A stretch of DNA of 64,000 nt from Microbacterium sp. Leaf159 (GTDB lineage: Bacteria > Actinomycetota > Actinomycetes > Actinomycetales > Microbacteriaceae): contig NZ_LMOU01000001.1 of NCBI RefSeq assembly GCF_001423615.1, positions 1,605,590 to 1,669,589 of the forward strand, given 5' to 3'. Shown one piece after another: positions 42,511 to 51,449 of the stretch (positions within the stretch are counted from its first letter, which is position 1; each line of letters opens with the position of its first letter). Under the pieces are notes generated by a model, which did no database searches, was not told the origin of the DNA, and worked only from the letters and a program-made list of their open reading frames with translations. A program made the translations under genes and the position numbers.

Positions 42511-43791
42511 TTACAGGCCAGCATTCGTCGTCGCTCCTGGTGCTGCTCCTTCCAGCGCGGCAACGACGTGAGCGAGCTTCGTGTGCAGTTGCACGGGAAC
42601 GCCCGAGCGTCGAACGGATTGACGAAGCAATCCGATGGTCCGGCGTTCACCAACCACGTGGTCGGCATAGGCGGCAGCGGTGCAGAGGTACATCAGATCG
42701 GTGAGATCGTTCTGTTCCCAGCGAGCGGCAGCGAGCAACTTATCGACCATCACAGAGCGGAAGAGAGTGATGGCGGGGGCGCCGAGACTCGTCTGGTCCC
42801 ATGCCCCCGCGAACCACTCGGTTGCCTGCGCGGGCGTCGCGCCGATCTCTGCAGCAGCGGTTGCGATCTCCTTGGTCGCGTCCACGGCAGCGAACAGCCT
42901 TGCGGCCTTGCGGCGATTACTCTTGCTACGGTGTCGTTCTCCGTCGAGCCACGAGGAGAAGCCCTCTACACGCGCCAACCATCCGGCAAGGGAGCCACGC
43001 GGCGTCGGCTCGCGGTCCAGGAGACATGCGACGTGGACAGTATTCGAAAGGGTCGACAAGTAGCCGAACTTCCACGCCTCGGGAAGACCGTTAGGGAGCG
43101 ATAGTCCGTCTTCCTCGCCTCGGACGCTCGAGTCGAGCGCGGCGTATGGCTCCAGCGTGATCACGGGGGCCGGGGGCGCGATATCGATACCCGCGAGGGC
43201 AGCCAGGCAGTGCCGAAATTCATGCGCGCGAACTTCCAGCACATCCCGCATTTGCCAACCGCGACTGCCCGCGAGTATGGTCCGCGCAAGCTCTGACCGC
43301 CCAGCGTCGTTTGACCAGGCACCGGTCTCGGACAGGTGGGCCGATGACAGCGGCAGGATGATGTCACCCGCTTCGGCCATCGTGAGCAGTCGCACTGCGG
43401 CGAGACGCTCGGTGTCGGAAACTCGCTGAGGCGCGAAGAGCGACTTGCTAAGAGTGCTCCACTGATTTTGATCCAGGTACACGATCGGACGACCACGAAC
43501 CGGGGAAGCGTTCTTCTCAGTTCCGAGTTCACACTCAAACCCGTAGCCGTCTCGAAACTTGAAGATCAAACGTCGGCGCCAAGGCTGGTACTCAACCACC
43601 GAGAACTGCTCGAGCATGCCGGTTAGTCCGGCTGGAGCCGACTCGGCAGCCACTCGGCCATCCGAATACTTGAGTGCGACCAGATCATCGTCGCGCCATT
43701 GGATCGCGCTGATACGTCTGGAGAGCTCTCTACCCTCCCGCGCTGACGGCTTCAGGCTCGCACCCGACGGTTTGGCCGCTCCGAAGTCCAT
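42511..43791 (-). CDS. PIN-like nuclease-type protein, candidate toxin
   Basis: A 426-aa protein of no named family. The motif PIVYLDQNQWS at about residues 102-112 (Asp107) matches the opening of PIN-like RNase domains (vYLDqn), and the C-terminal segment NDLTDLMYLCTAAAYADHVVGER (about residues 360-385) matches their closing acidic helices (D..D...A..yaD). An N-terminal 80-residue beta-rich part (SDGRVAAESAPAG..., EYQPWRRRLIFKFRDGYGF) precedes it. It lies 31 bases downstream of an MbcA/ParS-like HTH gene on the same strand, the usual antitoxin-then-toxin order. The PIN assignment is by motif only. Confidence 0.6.
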   Translation of the reverse strand: MDFGAAKPSGASLKPSAREGRELSRRISAIQWRDDDLVALKYSDGRVAAESAPAGLTGMLEQFSVVEYQPWRRRLIFKFRDGYGFECELGTEKNASPVRGRPIVYLDQNQWSTLSKSLFAPQRVSDTERLAAVRLLTMAEAGDIILPLSSAHLSETGAWSNDAGRSELARTILAGSRGWQMRDVLEVRAHEFRHCLAALAGIDIAPPAPVITLEPYAALDSSVRGEEDGLSLPNGLPEAWKFGYLSTLSNTVHVACLLDREPTPRGSLAGWLARVEGFSSWLDGERHRSKSNRRKAARLFAAVDATKEIATAAAEIGATPAQATEWFAGAWDQTSLGAPAITLFRSVMVDKLLAAARWEQNDLTDLMYLCTAAAYADHVVGERRTIGLLRQSVRRSGVPVQLHTKLAHVVAALEGAAPGATTNAGL

Positions 43792-43822
43792 ATACGCGTT
43801 ACGAGCACGATGAACGCTCTCG

Positions 43823-44458
43823 TCATCGCCACCGCTCGCCTTCGAGGATCATCTCGACGCGATGAGGACTAGCGCCGCGGAGCAGCCACTGAACGGGCGT
43901 CTGCCACTCACCGCGATAGATCAAGCTGTCCTTCGGGACGGTCATGAACCCTTCGACGCTCGCGGGGTGCCAATCTTCGATGAGCAACGTCACGACCCGC
44001 GAGAGGTGCGGCAAGAGTCCGTCGTGTGTCTGGTCTGTGAACTGCCATTTCGCGTACACAGTGATCCCGGACGCGTCGAACGCGTACAGGTCACCCTCCT
44101 GTCGGCGCTTATGGAGTTCGTCACGGTCCAGATTCAGTCTTGCGGCAACCGTGTGCTCACCGTACGAGCGCGCGATCGTTCCGAGCCGAGTGCGGTTCTC
44201 GTCCTCGCGCAACTCGCCTCGAGCAACCCGATGTTCCGTTTCCGCGAACTGCTCCGGGGTGAAAGCGCCTGACTCGATGAGAAAGGCACGCTGATCCGGC
44301 GACAAGCCCGGACTCGACGGACGTACGTGCGCCGACAACTGAGCCGCCTCGAGCTGAAGCGCCTCCAAGACCTCGGGGTCGCACTCGCTGACATCGATCG
44401 ATCCAAGCAGCTGAACGGCAGCATCATCCAAAGTGAGAGGTCGCACCAGATCCGACAT
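43823..44458 (-). CDS. HTH protein with MbcA/ParS-like toxin-binding C-terminus, candidate antitoxin
   Basis: A 211-aa DNA-binding protein. Residues about 95-125 (SYGEHTVAARLNLDRDELHKRR) look like a helix-turn-helix; the C-terminal part (DGLLPHLSRVVTLLIEDWHPASVEGFM, then PVQWLLRGASPHRVEMIL) matches actinobacterial Xre/MbcA/ParS-like proteins whose C-terminal domain binds a toxin. The ATG at 44458 has AGGAGG 5 bases upstream, a strong site. Typical partners are RES-domain toxins, whereas here the neighbour is PIN-like, so the pairing is unusual. It probably autoregulates the operon. Confidence 0.65.
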   Translation of the reverse strand: MSDLVRPLTLDDAAVQLLGSIDVSECDPEVLEALQLEAAQLSAHVRPSSPGLSPDQRAFLIESGAFTPEQFAETEHRVARGELREDENRTRLGTIARSYGEHTVAARLNLDRDELHKRRQEGDLYAFDASGITVYAKWQFTDQTHDGLLPHLSRVVTLLIEDWHPASVEGFMTVPKDSLIYRGEWQTPVQWLLRGASPHRVEMILEGERWR

Positions 44459-44667
44459 TCGGTCCTCCTGTCTGAGACTCGAGCCGATATTGCGATCGTA
44501 CGCCGCCCAGCGGTTGGCTTCACCCGCTCACGTGCGGCAGACCTCGTCGTGGCGATAGCGTCGACCACGCCAGCCCCATCTCACTTCAACGTCTGGCCCG
44601 TTGGCCACGCTAAGAACAGTTATCCCGACTATCGGCGCGAACCCATCTCCGTTCCCCGCCTGGCCGT

Positions 44668-44680
44668 TTATCGACGATAA
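44668..44680. promoter_or_regulatory. palindrome in the 308-base gap upstream of the HTH gene
   Basis: TTATCG-A-CGATAA, perfect 6-base arms. Related TATC-containing stretches flank it (CTATCGG near 44632, ACTTATCGCAACTATC at 44685-44700). The gap 44459-44766 holds no gene that I can support; these repeats could be operator sites of the antitoxin-like protein. Confidence 0.4.
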
Positions 44681-44766
44681 GACCACTTATCGCAACTATC
44701 AGATCGCCTCATCTCGGCGCCGCGCCAGCCTGACGACGTCGTCGGAACAGCCCCGACGGAGCAGGC

Positions 44767-45345
44767 TCACTCAGGGCAGTGCGCTTGGACGAGCATCGCG
44801 GCGGCGGCCTTCGCCGCGCCGGGGGCGCGCTCATCCGTGTCGGAGAGAGCACCCGCGAGAGCTCCGTCGATCAACAAGACCAGCTGAGCGGCGAGCACGT
44901 CCGGCTGGGCAGCCTCGGCGCGGCGGCAGGTATCGGTGATCCAGTCCCGCACGATGGCTTTGTTCTCCGCGGTCCGCCGTTGGACCGGACTGCCCGGCAC
45001 TGCTTCAGCCGCCGCGTTCAGCTGGGCGCATCCACGATAGTCGTCCCGCCGATACTCATCATCGATCGCATCGAACATCGCCACGAGCTGGCCACGCGGG
45101 TCGTCACCCCCTGCCCGTGCACATGCACGCACCGCATCGAACCAGAGGCCGTGAACGGTGTCGAGGTACGCCAGAATCAGATCGTCTTTGCTCGGGTAAT
45201 GCTTGTAGAAAGTCGCCTTGGCCACGGAGGAGTCCGCAATCACGGTGTCGACGCCCACCCCTCGAGGACCGTTCGCGTAGAACAGTCGGATCGCCGAATC
45301 GAGGATCCTCTGGCGAGCGGGGCGTGCGTCCGTTGCCGTGACCAT
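44767..45345 (-). CDS. TetR-family transcriptional regulator
   Basis: A 192-aa repressor. The N-terminal HTH reads ARQRILDSAIRLFYANG, then VIADSSVAKATFYKHYPSKDDL (about residues 10-55). The C-terminal domain has DDYRGCAQLNAAAEAV, where a cysteine sits in a position used by NemR-like electrophile sensors. The ATG at 45345 has GGAGG 5 bases upstream; the longer frame is a shadow into the divergent promoter. It is divergent from an old-yellow-enzyme gene with a palindromic operator between, matching the NemR-NemA layout. Confidence 0.88.
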   Translation of the reverse strand: MVTATDARPARQRILDSAIRLFYANGPRGVGVDTVIADSSVAKATFYKHYPSKDDLILAYLDTVHGLWFDAVRACARAGGDDPRGQLVAMFDAIDDEYRRDDYRGCAQLNAAAEAVPGSPVQRRTAENKAIVRDWITDTCRRAEAAQPDVLAAQLVLLIDGALAGALSDTDERAPGAAKAAAAMLVQAHCPE

Positions 45346-45431
45346 CCGCGCCTCCACCACTGTTTCCGTCTCCCGAGTCCGTGCGCAGGACAGGGGCCCT
45401 GGCGCTCCAAGTCTACTCCGATTTGACAGGT

Positions 45432-45445
45432 AGACAGACCTGTCT
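45432..45445. promoter_or_regulatory. TetR-type operator inside a promoter
   Basis: AGACAG-AC-CTGTCT, a perfect 6-base-arm palindrome. TTGACA at 45423-45428 lies just upstream as a -35 box, so the operator fills the spacer of the ene-reductase promoter. Confidence 0.7.
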
Positions 45446-45491
45446 GTTAGTTTTGCCGATGTCCCGCTTTTGCCGCCATCGAAGGAAGACC

Positions 45492-46619
45492 ATGTCACAC
45501 CCTGCCCCCACCGACTACTCCACGTCGCCACTGTTCGACGGCGTCTCGCTCGGCGCCATCGACCTCCCGAATCGGATCGTCATGGCACCGCTCACCCGCG
45601 TGCGCGCCGGATCCGAGGGAGTGCCCAATGACCTGATGGTCGAGTACTACCGCCAGCGCGCCAGCGCCGGACTGATCATCACCGAGGGCACCTACCCTGA
45701 TCACGCATCCCAAGGATGGATCGGTGCACCTGGGATCGCGAACGACGAACAGGCGACGGGCTGGAAGAAGGTGTTCGATGCAGTGCACACGGCTGGCGGC
45801 CGAGTCGTCGTTCAGCTCATGCACGCCGGGAGAGCAACGCACCCAGCACTGAACGGCGGCGGCCGCGTGCTCGCACCGAGCGCGATCCCCATCGATGGCG
45901 TGGTCTTCACCGGCGCCGGGGAAGAGCCCTACCCCCAGCCCGAAGCCATGACCACACAGGACCTGGAAGCGGTGATCTCCTCCTTCGTCAGAGCGGCAGA
46001 ACGTGCGATCGCCGCAGGAGCGGACGGAGTCGAGATTCACGGAGCCAATGGATACCTGCTGCATCAGTTCCACAGCCACGCCTCGAATCACCGTACCGAT
46101 CGGTTCGGCGGCAGTCCGGAGAATCGAGCACGCTTCACCCTCGCCGTCACGTCAGCCGTCGCGGACGCAGTCGGAGCGGATCGGGTGGGCATCCGACTCT
46201 CTCCGGAAGTCGGCCTCGGGGGCGTGGTGGAGGATGACCGAGCCGATGTTCTCGACACGTACGGAGTCCTTGTCGACGGCCTCAGCTCGCTAGGACTGGC
46301 GTACCTCTCGATCCTGCATGCCGACCCGGGTTCCGGCTTCATCCAGGACCTGCGGAGACGCTTCGACGGCCCCGTGATCGTCAACAGCGGCGCTCCCGGA
46401 GGACAGACGACCCGCGATGAGGCCCATGAGCGCATTGCCGTCGGTCACGCCGACGCCGTCGCCGTCGGCAGAGCACTCATCGCCAACCCCGACCTGGTCG
46501 CGAGATGGCGCGAGGGCCACCCTGAGAATGAGCCGCGGTACGAGCTGTTCTACGCGGACACTGCGGAGGGCTACACCGATTACCCGACTCACGACGAGAC
46601 CTCGATCGTGGTTCACTGA
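45492..46619 (+). CDS. old yellow enzyme-family alkene reductase (NemA-like)
   Basis: A 375-aa FMN-dependent NAD(P)H oxidoreductase reducing activated C=C bonds, nitro compounds or quinones. Family motifs: LPNRIVMAPLTRVRA, VVVQLMHAGRATHP, GADGVEIHGANGYLLHQFHSH (catalytic HxxN) and SNHRTDRFGGSPENRARF. A phenylalanine stands in RFGGS where many members have tyrosine. The start is the ATG at 45492 with GGAAG upstream; the earlier ATG frame is a shadow. It is likely repressed by the divergent TetR protein and induced by electrophiles. Confidence 0.9.
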   Translation: MSHPAPTDYSTSPLFDGVSLGAIDLPNRIVMAPLTRVRAGSEGVPNDLMVEYYRQRASAGLIITEGTYPDHASQGWIGAPGIANDEQATGWKKVFDAVHTAGGRVVVQLMHAGRATHPALNGGGRVLAPSAIPIDGVVFTGAGEEPYPQPEAMTTQDLEAVISSFVRAAERAIAAGADGVEIHGANGYLLHQFHSHASNHRTDRFGGSPENRARFTLAVTSAVADAVGADRVGIRLSPEVGLGGVVEDDRADVLDTYGVLVDGLSSLGLAYLSILHADPGSGFIQDLRRRFDGPVIVNSGAPGGQTTRDEAHERIAVGHADAVAVGRALIANPDLVARWREGHPENEPRYELFYADTAEGYTDYPTHDETSIVVH

Positions 46620-46713
46620 CCGCACCGCGGGGAGGGCGCCTCCGCGAGAGGAGAACCGCCCTCTCGGCGCCGTCAACTGCCGCCCGCGTGCGCGTGCGCT
46701 TTAGGGTGATGAC

Positions 46714-47271
46714 ATGCGTGATCCGAGACGTGATGCGACCGAGACTTCGCCCGCCGATGTCGAACCTCTGGTCACCGAGCAGGCGGCCGGCCTCCGGGTG
46801 GCGCTGCATGCCCTGGTCACCTGGTCGACGTCGAAAAGCTCGCGAGAGCGACTGATGGTCGAGAGTGACTTCCCGCTCCGGGGCGATCTTCCTGCGTTCC
46901 TTCTGGTCAATCACCTACTGTTCCGCGGGGCCGTTCGACCTTCGGAGATCGCCGACGCCATTCAGACCGGCCCGTCCAATGTCAGCAAGATCGTGCGTCG
47001 CCTGGAAGGCGCCGGCATCGTGCGACGAGTCCCCGACCCTCGGGATGACCGGGCAGTAGTCGTCGTGCTCACGACACCCGGACGCAGTGTGGCGCGGCGC
47101 ATCAGCGAAGCGATCGAGCGCGCGAACGCTCCGGCGACCGACGGGTGGACCGCCGAGGAGTTCACGGCGCTGGAAGAGCTCATGCTCAAGCTCGTCCGCT
47201 CTTTGGACGCGCTCCCTGGCGCACCGCTCTCTGCCGCCTCCGGCGTCGACCTCGGCGAAAACCGTCCCTAG
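46714..47271 (+). CDS. MarR-family transcriptional regulator
   Basis: A 185-aa winged-helix regulator. The DNA-binding part is AVRPSEIADAIQTGPSNVSKIVRRLEGAGIV, followed by the beta-wing RRVPDPRDDRAVVVVLT (about residues 72-120). A downstream MFS gene begins 83 bases later on the same strand, so it may control sugar uptake in the rhamnoside locus or its own promoter. Confidence 0.85.
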   Translation: MRDPRRDATETSPADVEPLVTEQAAGLRVALHALVTWSTSKSSRERLMVESDFPLRGDLPAFLLVNHLLFRGAVRPSEIADAIQTGPSNVSKIVRRLEGAGIVRRVPDPRDDRAVVVVLTTPGRSVARRISEAIERANAPATDGWTAEEFTALEELMLKLVRSLDALPGAPLSAASGVDLGENRP

Positions 47272-47322
47272 GACATTATTTTACTGGCCTGAGGACAGCA
47301 CTCCCGATAGAGTGTTCATGAA

Positions 47323-47346
47323 TGAATCGTTTCATGACACTTCGAA
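47323..47346. promoter_or_regulatory. overlapping palindromes upstream of the MFS/rhamnosidase genes
   Basis: TGAATCGTTTCA (47323-47334) is a LacI-like near-palindrome centred on CG. TTTCA-N7-TCGAA (47330-47346) overlaps it and resembles the half-sites seen before 52916, 55321 and 62656, with longer spacing. Confidence 0.45.
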
Positions 47347-47354
47347 GGAGAAGA

Positions 47355-48665
47355 ATGTCTCAGCATCACAAGGGCTCAAGACCATGGTGGGTAGCCGTGG
47401 TGTCCGGCATGGCGTCGTACATCGACGCGGCCGCGATCATCAGCTTCGGGATCGCGATCGTGGTCTACCAGGAGGCATTCGGTCTTGACGAGCTTCAGGT
47501 CGGACTCACCTCAGGCGCGCTGACTTTCGGCATCGCCATCGGCGCACTCGTCGGCGGTCGGCTCGGAGACCGCTTCGGTCGTCGCCCCATATTCACCCTG
47601 ACGATGGTCGTCATCCTCATCGCGCTCGTCGGACTCATCGTGGCACCCAACGCGGTGGTGCTGATGGCGTCCGCGCTTCTGCTCGGCTTGGGCACCGGCG
47701 CCGACCTCCCCGTGTCGCTGTCGACCATCTCAGAAGCCGCAAGCGAAAAGAATCGCGGAAGACTTCTCGGTCTCTCGAACCTGCTGTGGATCGCCGGAAT
47801 CGTGGTGAGCACCGTGGTCGGGTCTCAGCTCGCCGCCCGCGGTATCCCCGGAGTGCAGGTCATCTTCGGGATCATCGGAATCGTCGCCCTGCTCACCATG
47901 CTCGCGCGCCTGACGATCCCTGAGTCTCCCGTGTGGCAACTCGCCCGTGCCGAGAAGACCGCTGGGCTCGCGACACCGCGAGGCAGTCGAGGCTCTCTGG
48001 GGCAGCTCCTCCAGGCCCCCTACCGCACACCCTTCATCGCGTTGATCGTCTTCTACACGCTGACGAATCTGGTCGCGAACACGACTGGTCAGTACGGCAA
48101 CTACGTTCTCGTGAACTTCGGCGGAATCCCCATCGAGACAGCCGCATTGATCGGCCTCCCCCTGCTCCCCCTCTCGATCGTCGGCTTCCTGTGGTTCATG
48201 AAGATCGCCGACAAGCCCTCACGGTTCATGTATTTCACCATCGGCGGGGCCAGCCTTGTCGCGGCGCCCCTCGTCTATGCACTTTTCGGGGTGAGTATCG
48301 CCACCTATCTCATCCAGGCTGTGTTCGCCGCTGTCGGCAGCGCATTCGCGTTCGAAGGCATCATGAAGGTCTGGACCCAGCAGTCCTTCCCGACGCTCCT
48401 GCGCACGACAGCGCAGGGGATGGTGATCTCGGTGGCCCGCTTCGCCGCCGCGGCTCTCGCGTCCGTCACCCCGCTCCTCCTCACCCTCGGACCGAGCGTC
48501 ATGTACGGAATCCTTGCAGCGCTCGCGCTCGTCGGTGTCGCCTGGGCGTGGGTCGTCTTCAGGAAGCGAGACTCTCACAGCGAGTTCCGCACTGAGGCAG
48601 TCGAACAGATCGAGTCGCCCACGGCGTCCCCGCGTGCGGTCGGCGCCGATCCTGCTGCCCACTGA
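47355..48665 (+). CDS. MFS transporter (sugar porter/metabolite:H+ symporter type)
   Basis: A 436-aa facilitator with 12 hydrophobic segments. Sugar-porter-like motifs are GGRLGDRFGRRPIF (motif A after helix 2) and LGTGADLPVSLSTISEAAS near helix 4, plus RLTIPESPVW at the end of the first half. The ATG at 47355 has AAGGAG 4 bases upstream; the longer start adds residues without a site. It lies 23 bases before an alpha-L-rhamnosidase gene, so it probably imports rhamnose or a rhamnoside. Confidence 0.85.
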   Translation: MSQHHKGSRPWWVAVVSGMASYIDAAAIISFGIAIVVYQEAFGLDELQVGLTSGALTFGIAIGALVGGRLGDRFGRRPIFTLTMVVILIALVGLIVAPNAVVLMASALLLGLGTGADLPVSLSTISEAASEKNRGRLLGLSNLLWIAGIVVSTVVGSQLAARGIPGVQVIFGIIGIVALLTMLARLTIPESPVWQLARAEKTAGLATPRGSRGSLGQLLQAPYRTPFIALIVFYTLTNLVANTTGQYGNYVLVNFGGIPIETAALIGLPLLPLSIVGFLWFMKIADKPSRFMYFTIGGASLVAAPLVYALFGVSIATYLIQAVFAAVGSAFAFEGIMKVWTQQSFPTLLRTTAQGMVISVARFAAAALASVTPLLLTLGPSVMYGILAALALVGVAWAWVVFRKRDSHSEFRTEAVEQIESPTASPRAVGADPAAH

Positions 48666-48688
48666 CCCTTTACCCGGAAAGCAGAACA

Positions 48689-51361
48689 ATGTCCGCTCGC
48701 ATCTCAGCCCTTCGCGTCGACGATCTCGTCACTCCCCTGGGCATCGATTCGCCCGCACCGCTCTTCAGCTGGGAGGTGGGTGGCATCGCCCAGTCCAGGT
48801 ACGAGATTCGAGTGTCATCCGACGAGGAGTTCAGTCCTGTCGGCGAGGTATGGCGGTCCGGCTGGGTCGAGGACTTCCGGCCGTTCGGTCACCGATACGC
48901 CGGCCCGGAGTTGATCTCGCGAACGCGCTACTGGTGGAAGGTCCGAATCTCAGACGACCGGCTTGAGGGACGTGAGTCCCCGTGGAGCGACGCCTCGTGG
49001 TTCGAGACGGGCCAGTTGCACGAGCGCGACTGGTCGGGCCAGTGGATCTCGGACAGCAGGTCGCCGTCGGAAGGCACCCTGTACTTTCGATCGGAGTTCG
49101 CTCTCGACGCCGCACCGCTCAGGGCGCGCGCGTACGTGAGCGCCCTCGGGTGGTACAAGTTCTGGGTCAACGGCGAGGACATCACGGGAAGCGATCTCGT
49201 CCCCCGCTTCACTCCGTTCGATGAGTATGTCGAGTATCAGACTTACGACATCACGCGCCTTCTGCGCCCTGGGCTGAACGTGTTGAATGTGGTCGTCTCG
49301 GAGGGACGGTTCCGCGGTCGACTCGGCCCCCACTCCAAGCCGCAGCGCTTCGGCGATCGGCTGGGGATGATCGCGCAGGTCGAAGTCGAGAAACCCGACG
49401 GCGGTCGTCTCAGCGTCAACAGCGACCGCAGCTGGACCGTCGGCTCCGGCCGGATCACCTACGCAGATCCGAAGTTCGGAGAACGCGCAGATCTTCGGGT
49501 GGATGATGCCGCGTGGCTCGCTTCGGGGGGAACGGCGAAGGACGAGCGCGCCGTCGCTGTTCTTCCCACGCATCCGAGGCGTCTCATCGCCGAGGAGGTG
49601 GAGCGTGTCACCCGCGTCGACACACTTCAGGGCCACGTCACCACGACTCCGCGAGGCTTGCAGTTGATCGATTTCGGTCAGAACTTCAACGGATACGCGC
49701 GGCTTCCGCTGAACGGTCCCGCGGGTGCGACCGCGATCATTCGATACAGCGAAGTGCTCACCCCCGACGGCGAGCTGGATACGGAGTATCTGCATTTTCC
49801 GGGGGCCAAGCGCGAGGACTGGTTTCAGCGCGATGAAGTGATCCTCTCCGGCGAAGCCGTCGAGTACGCCCCTTCTTTCTCTGTTCGGGGTTTCCGATAT
49901 GTATCGGTCGAAGGGAGCACTCATCCTCTGAGCGACGAGGAGGTCGAGGGCATCGTCATCTCGAGCGACCTCGTCCAGACCGCGACATTCTCGTGCTCCG
50001 ACCCTCGACTCGAACGCCTCTGGGAGAACTCCCGGTGGTCGATGATCTCGAATTTCGCGGACACCCCGACGGATTGCCCCACTCGAGAGAGATCAGGATG
50101 GACAGGCGACATCCAGGTCTTCGGTCCCACGGCTGCGATCCTCGCCGACACTCAGGCGTATCTGCGGCGTTACCTTCGCAACGTGGCGGCAGATCAGTTC
50201 GACGACGGCACCGTGCCTCCCGTGATCCCTTCGGAGACATCCTCCTTCGTGGTCGAGAAGGACCGGATGCTGGAGATGGCGAAGACGTCTGTCGGGTGGG
50301 GAGATGTCACCGTGATGCTGCCCTGGACGCTGTACCGGTACTTCGGCGACACGGATGTCCTCGAACGCCAGTACGACAGTGCCCGCGCATGGGTCGAGTT
50401 CCTCGAGCGACGAGCACAGGCTCGCGGAGTCGCCCGCCGCTTCCGCCGGGGACTGGGATCCCTCGAGAACTACATCGTCGACACCGGCTTCAACTGGGGT
50501 GAGTGGCTGCGTCCGGGAGAGAGCCCGGCGTCGCAGATGGCGGGAAACCTGCTCACCGGCCGTCCCGAGGTGGCGACTGCTTACTTCGCTCACTCGGCTC
50601 GTCTCCTCAGCGAGATGGCGGGAGTCCTCGGGCGCGACGAAGACCACGAGCGTTTCGCGCTGCTCGCCCGCCGCGCCACCGAGGCATACAACGCGGCCTT
50701 CGTCCGACGCGGAGGTTCGCGTATCGGAGCAGACAGGCAGGACGACTACGTGCGTGCGCTCGCATTCGACCTGCTGGCTCCGGAGTCCAAGCCCGGGGCC
50801 GTGTCCCGCCTGGTGGAGCTCATCGAGGACAAGGGCGGACACCTGGACACCGGATTCCTGAGCACTGCTCTCCTGCTGCCTGTTCTCAGCGACAACGGGC
50901 ACGAGGACATCGCATGGAAAGTGCTGCTCAACCCCACCTCGCCATCGTGGCTGGCTCAGATCGAAAGGGGAGCCACCACCATCTGGGAGACCTGGGAGGG
51001 GTACGGCAGTGATGGCCGCGCGAACGACTCGCACAATCACTACGCCTTCGGCAGTGTGACCAGATGGCTCCAGGAGTACGTCGCCGGGATCCGCCCCCTC
51101 GCGCCCGGTTATCGGACCTTCCTGGTTTCTCCGTCACTGGGAGATCTCACCTCTGTGCGCGCTTCGCTGGCGACACCCTACGGGGCGATCTCGGCGCACT
51201 GGGAACAAGCCGACAGCGGGCGTACATTGCACCTCGTCGTTCCCGTCGGCACGAGGGCCGAGGTCGCGCTCGGGGACTCCCGCCAATGGGTCGATCCAGG
51301 CGAGTACACCCTGTCCTGGCCCAGCGCCGCCGACACGACAGCGAGATCCGTGGTGGCCTGA
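48689..51361 (+). CDS. alpha-L-rhamnosidase, GH78
   Basis: An 890-aa inverting glycosidase that removes terminal alpha-L-rhamnose. The N-terminal beta-sandwich (SWEVGGIAQSRYEIRVS) and YVSALGWYKFWVNGEDITG, the Bac_rhamnosid_N region, precede the (alpha/alpha)6 barrel. The catalytic motif DTPTDCPTRERSGWTGD holds the general acid Glu467; YGSDGRANDSHNHYAFGSVTRWL and the C-terminal beta domain follow. No signal peptide is visible, so it acts in the cytoplasm on imported rhamnosides. It is 23 bases after the MFS gene, likely one transcript. Confidence 0.93.
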   Translation: MSARISALRVDDLVTPLGIDSPAPLFSWEVGGIAQSRYEIRVSSDEEFSPVGEVWRSGWVEDFRPFGHRYAGPELISRTRYWWKVRISDDRLEGRESPWSDASWFETGQLHERDWSGQWISDSRSPSEGTLYFRSEFALDAAPLRARAYVSALGWYKFWVNGEDITGSDLVPRFTPFDEYVEYQTYDITRLLRPGLNVLNVVVSEGRFRGRLGPHSKPQRFGDRLGMIAQVEVEKPDGGRLSVNSDRSWTVGSGRITYADPKFGERADLRVDDAAWLASGGTAKDERAVAVLPTHPRRLIAEEVERVTRVDTLQGHVTTTPRGLQLIDFGQNFNGYARLPLNGPAGATAIIRYSEVLTPDGELDTEYLHFPGAKREDWFQRDEVILSGEAVEYAPSFSVRGFRYVSVEGSTHPLSDEEVEGIVISSDLVQTATFSCSDPRLERLWENSRWSMISNFADTPTDCPTRERSGWTGDIQVFGPTAAILADTQAYLRRYLRNVAADQFDDGTVPPVIPSETSSFVVEKDRMLEMAKTSVGWGDVTVMLPWTLYRYFGDTDVLERQYDSARAWVEFLERRAQARGVARRFRRGLGSLENYIVDTGFNWGEWLRPGESPASQMAGNLLTGRPEVATAYFAHSARLLSEMAGVLGRDEDHERFALLARRATEAYNAAFVRRGGSRIGADRQDDYVRALAFDLLAPESKPGAVSRLVELIEDKGGHLDTGFLSTALLLPVLSDNGHEDIAWKVLLNPTSPSWLAQIERGATTIWETWEGYGSDGRANDSHNHYAFGSVTRWLQEYVAGIRPLAPGYRTFLVSPSLGDLTSVRASLATPYGAISAHWEQADSGRTLHLVVPVGTRAEVALGDSRQWVDPGEYTLSWPSAADTTARSVVA

Positions 51362-51397
51362 GGGGCTAGATTGGTAGTCCCCACCGCACTCGCGGTG
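51362..51397 (+). terminator. two tandem hairpins after the rhamnosidase gene
   Basis: GGGGCTA (51362-51368) pairs with TAGTCCCC (51375-51382, one bulge); CACCGC-ACTC-GCGGTG follows at 51382-51397. A weak or partial terminator before the next MFS gene. Confidence 0.45.
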
Positions 51398-51449
51398 TTC
51401 GCGTCCCCGGCAGTCGGTGTGAGCAGGGTAACGGCTGGGCATCGCCGAT

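Noticed and set aside
44459..44766. tRNA or small RNA at the right border of the island
   Set aside because: No cloverleaf, T-loop or CCA-like end recognised; only short TATC-containing palindromes are present.
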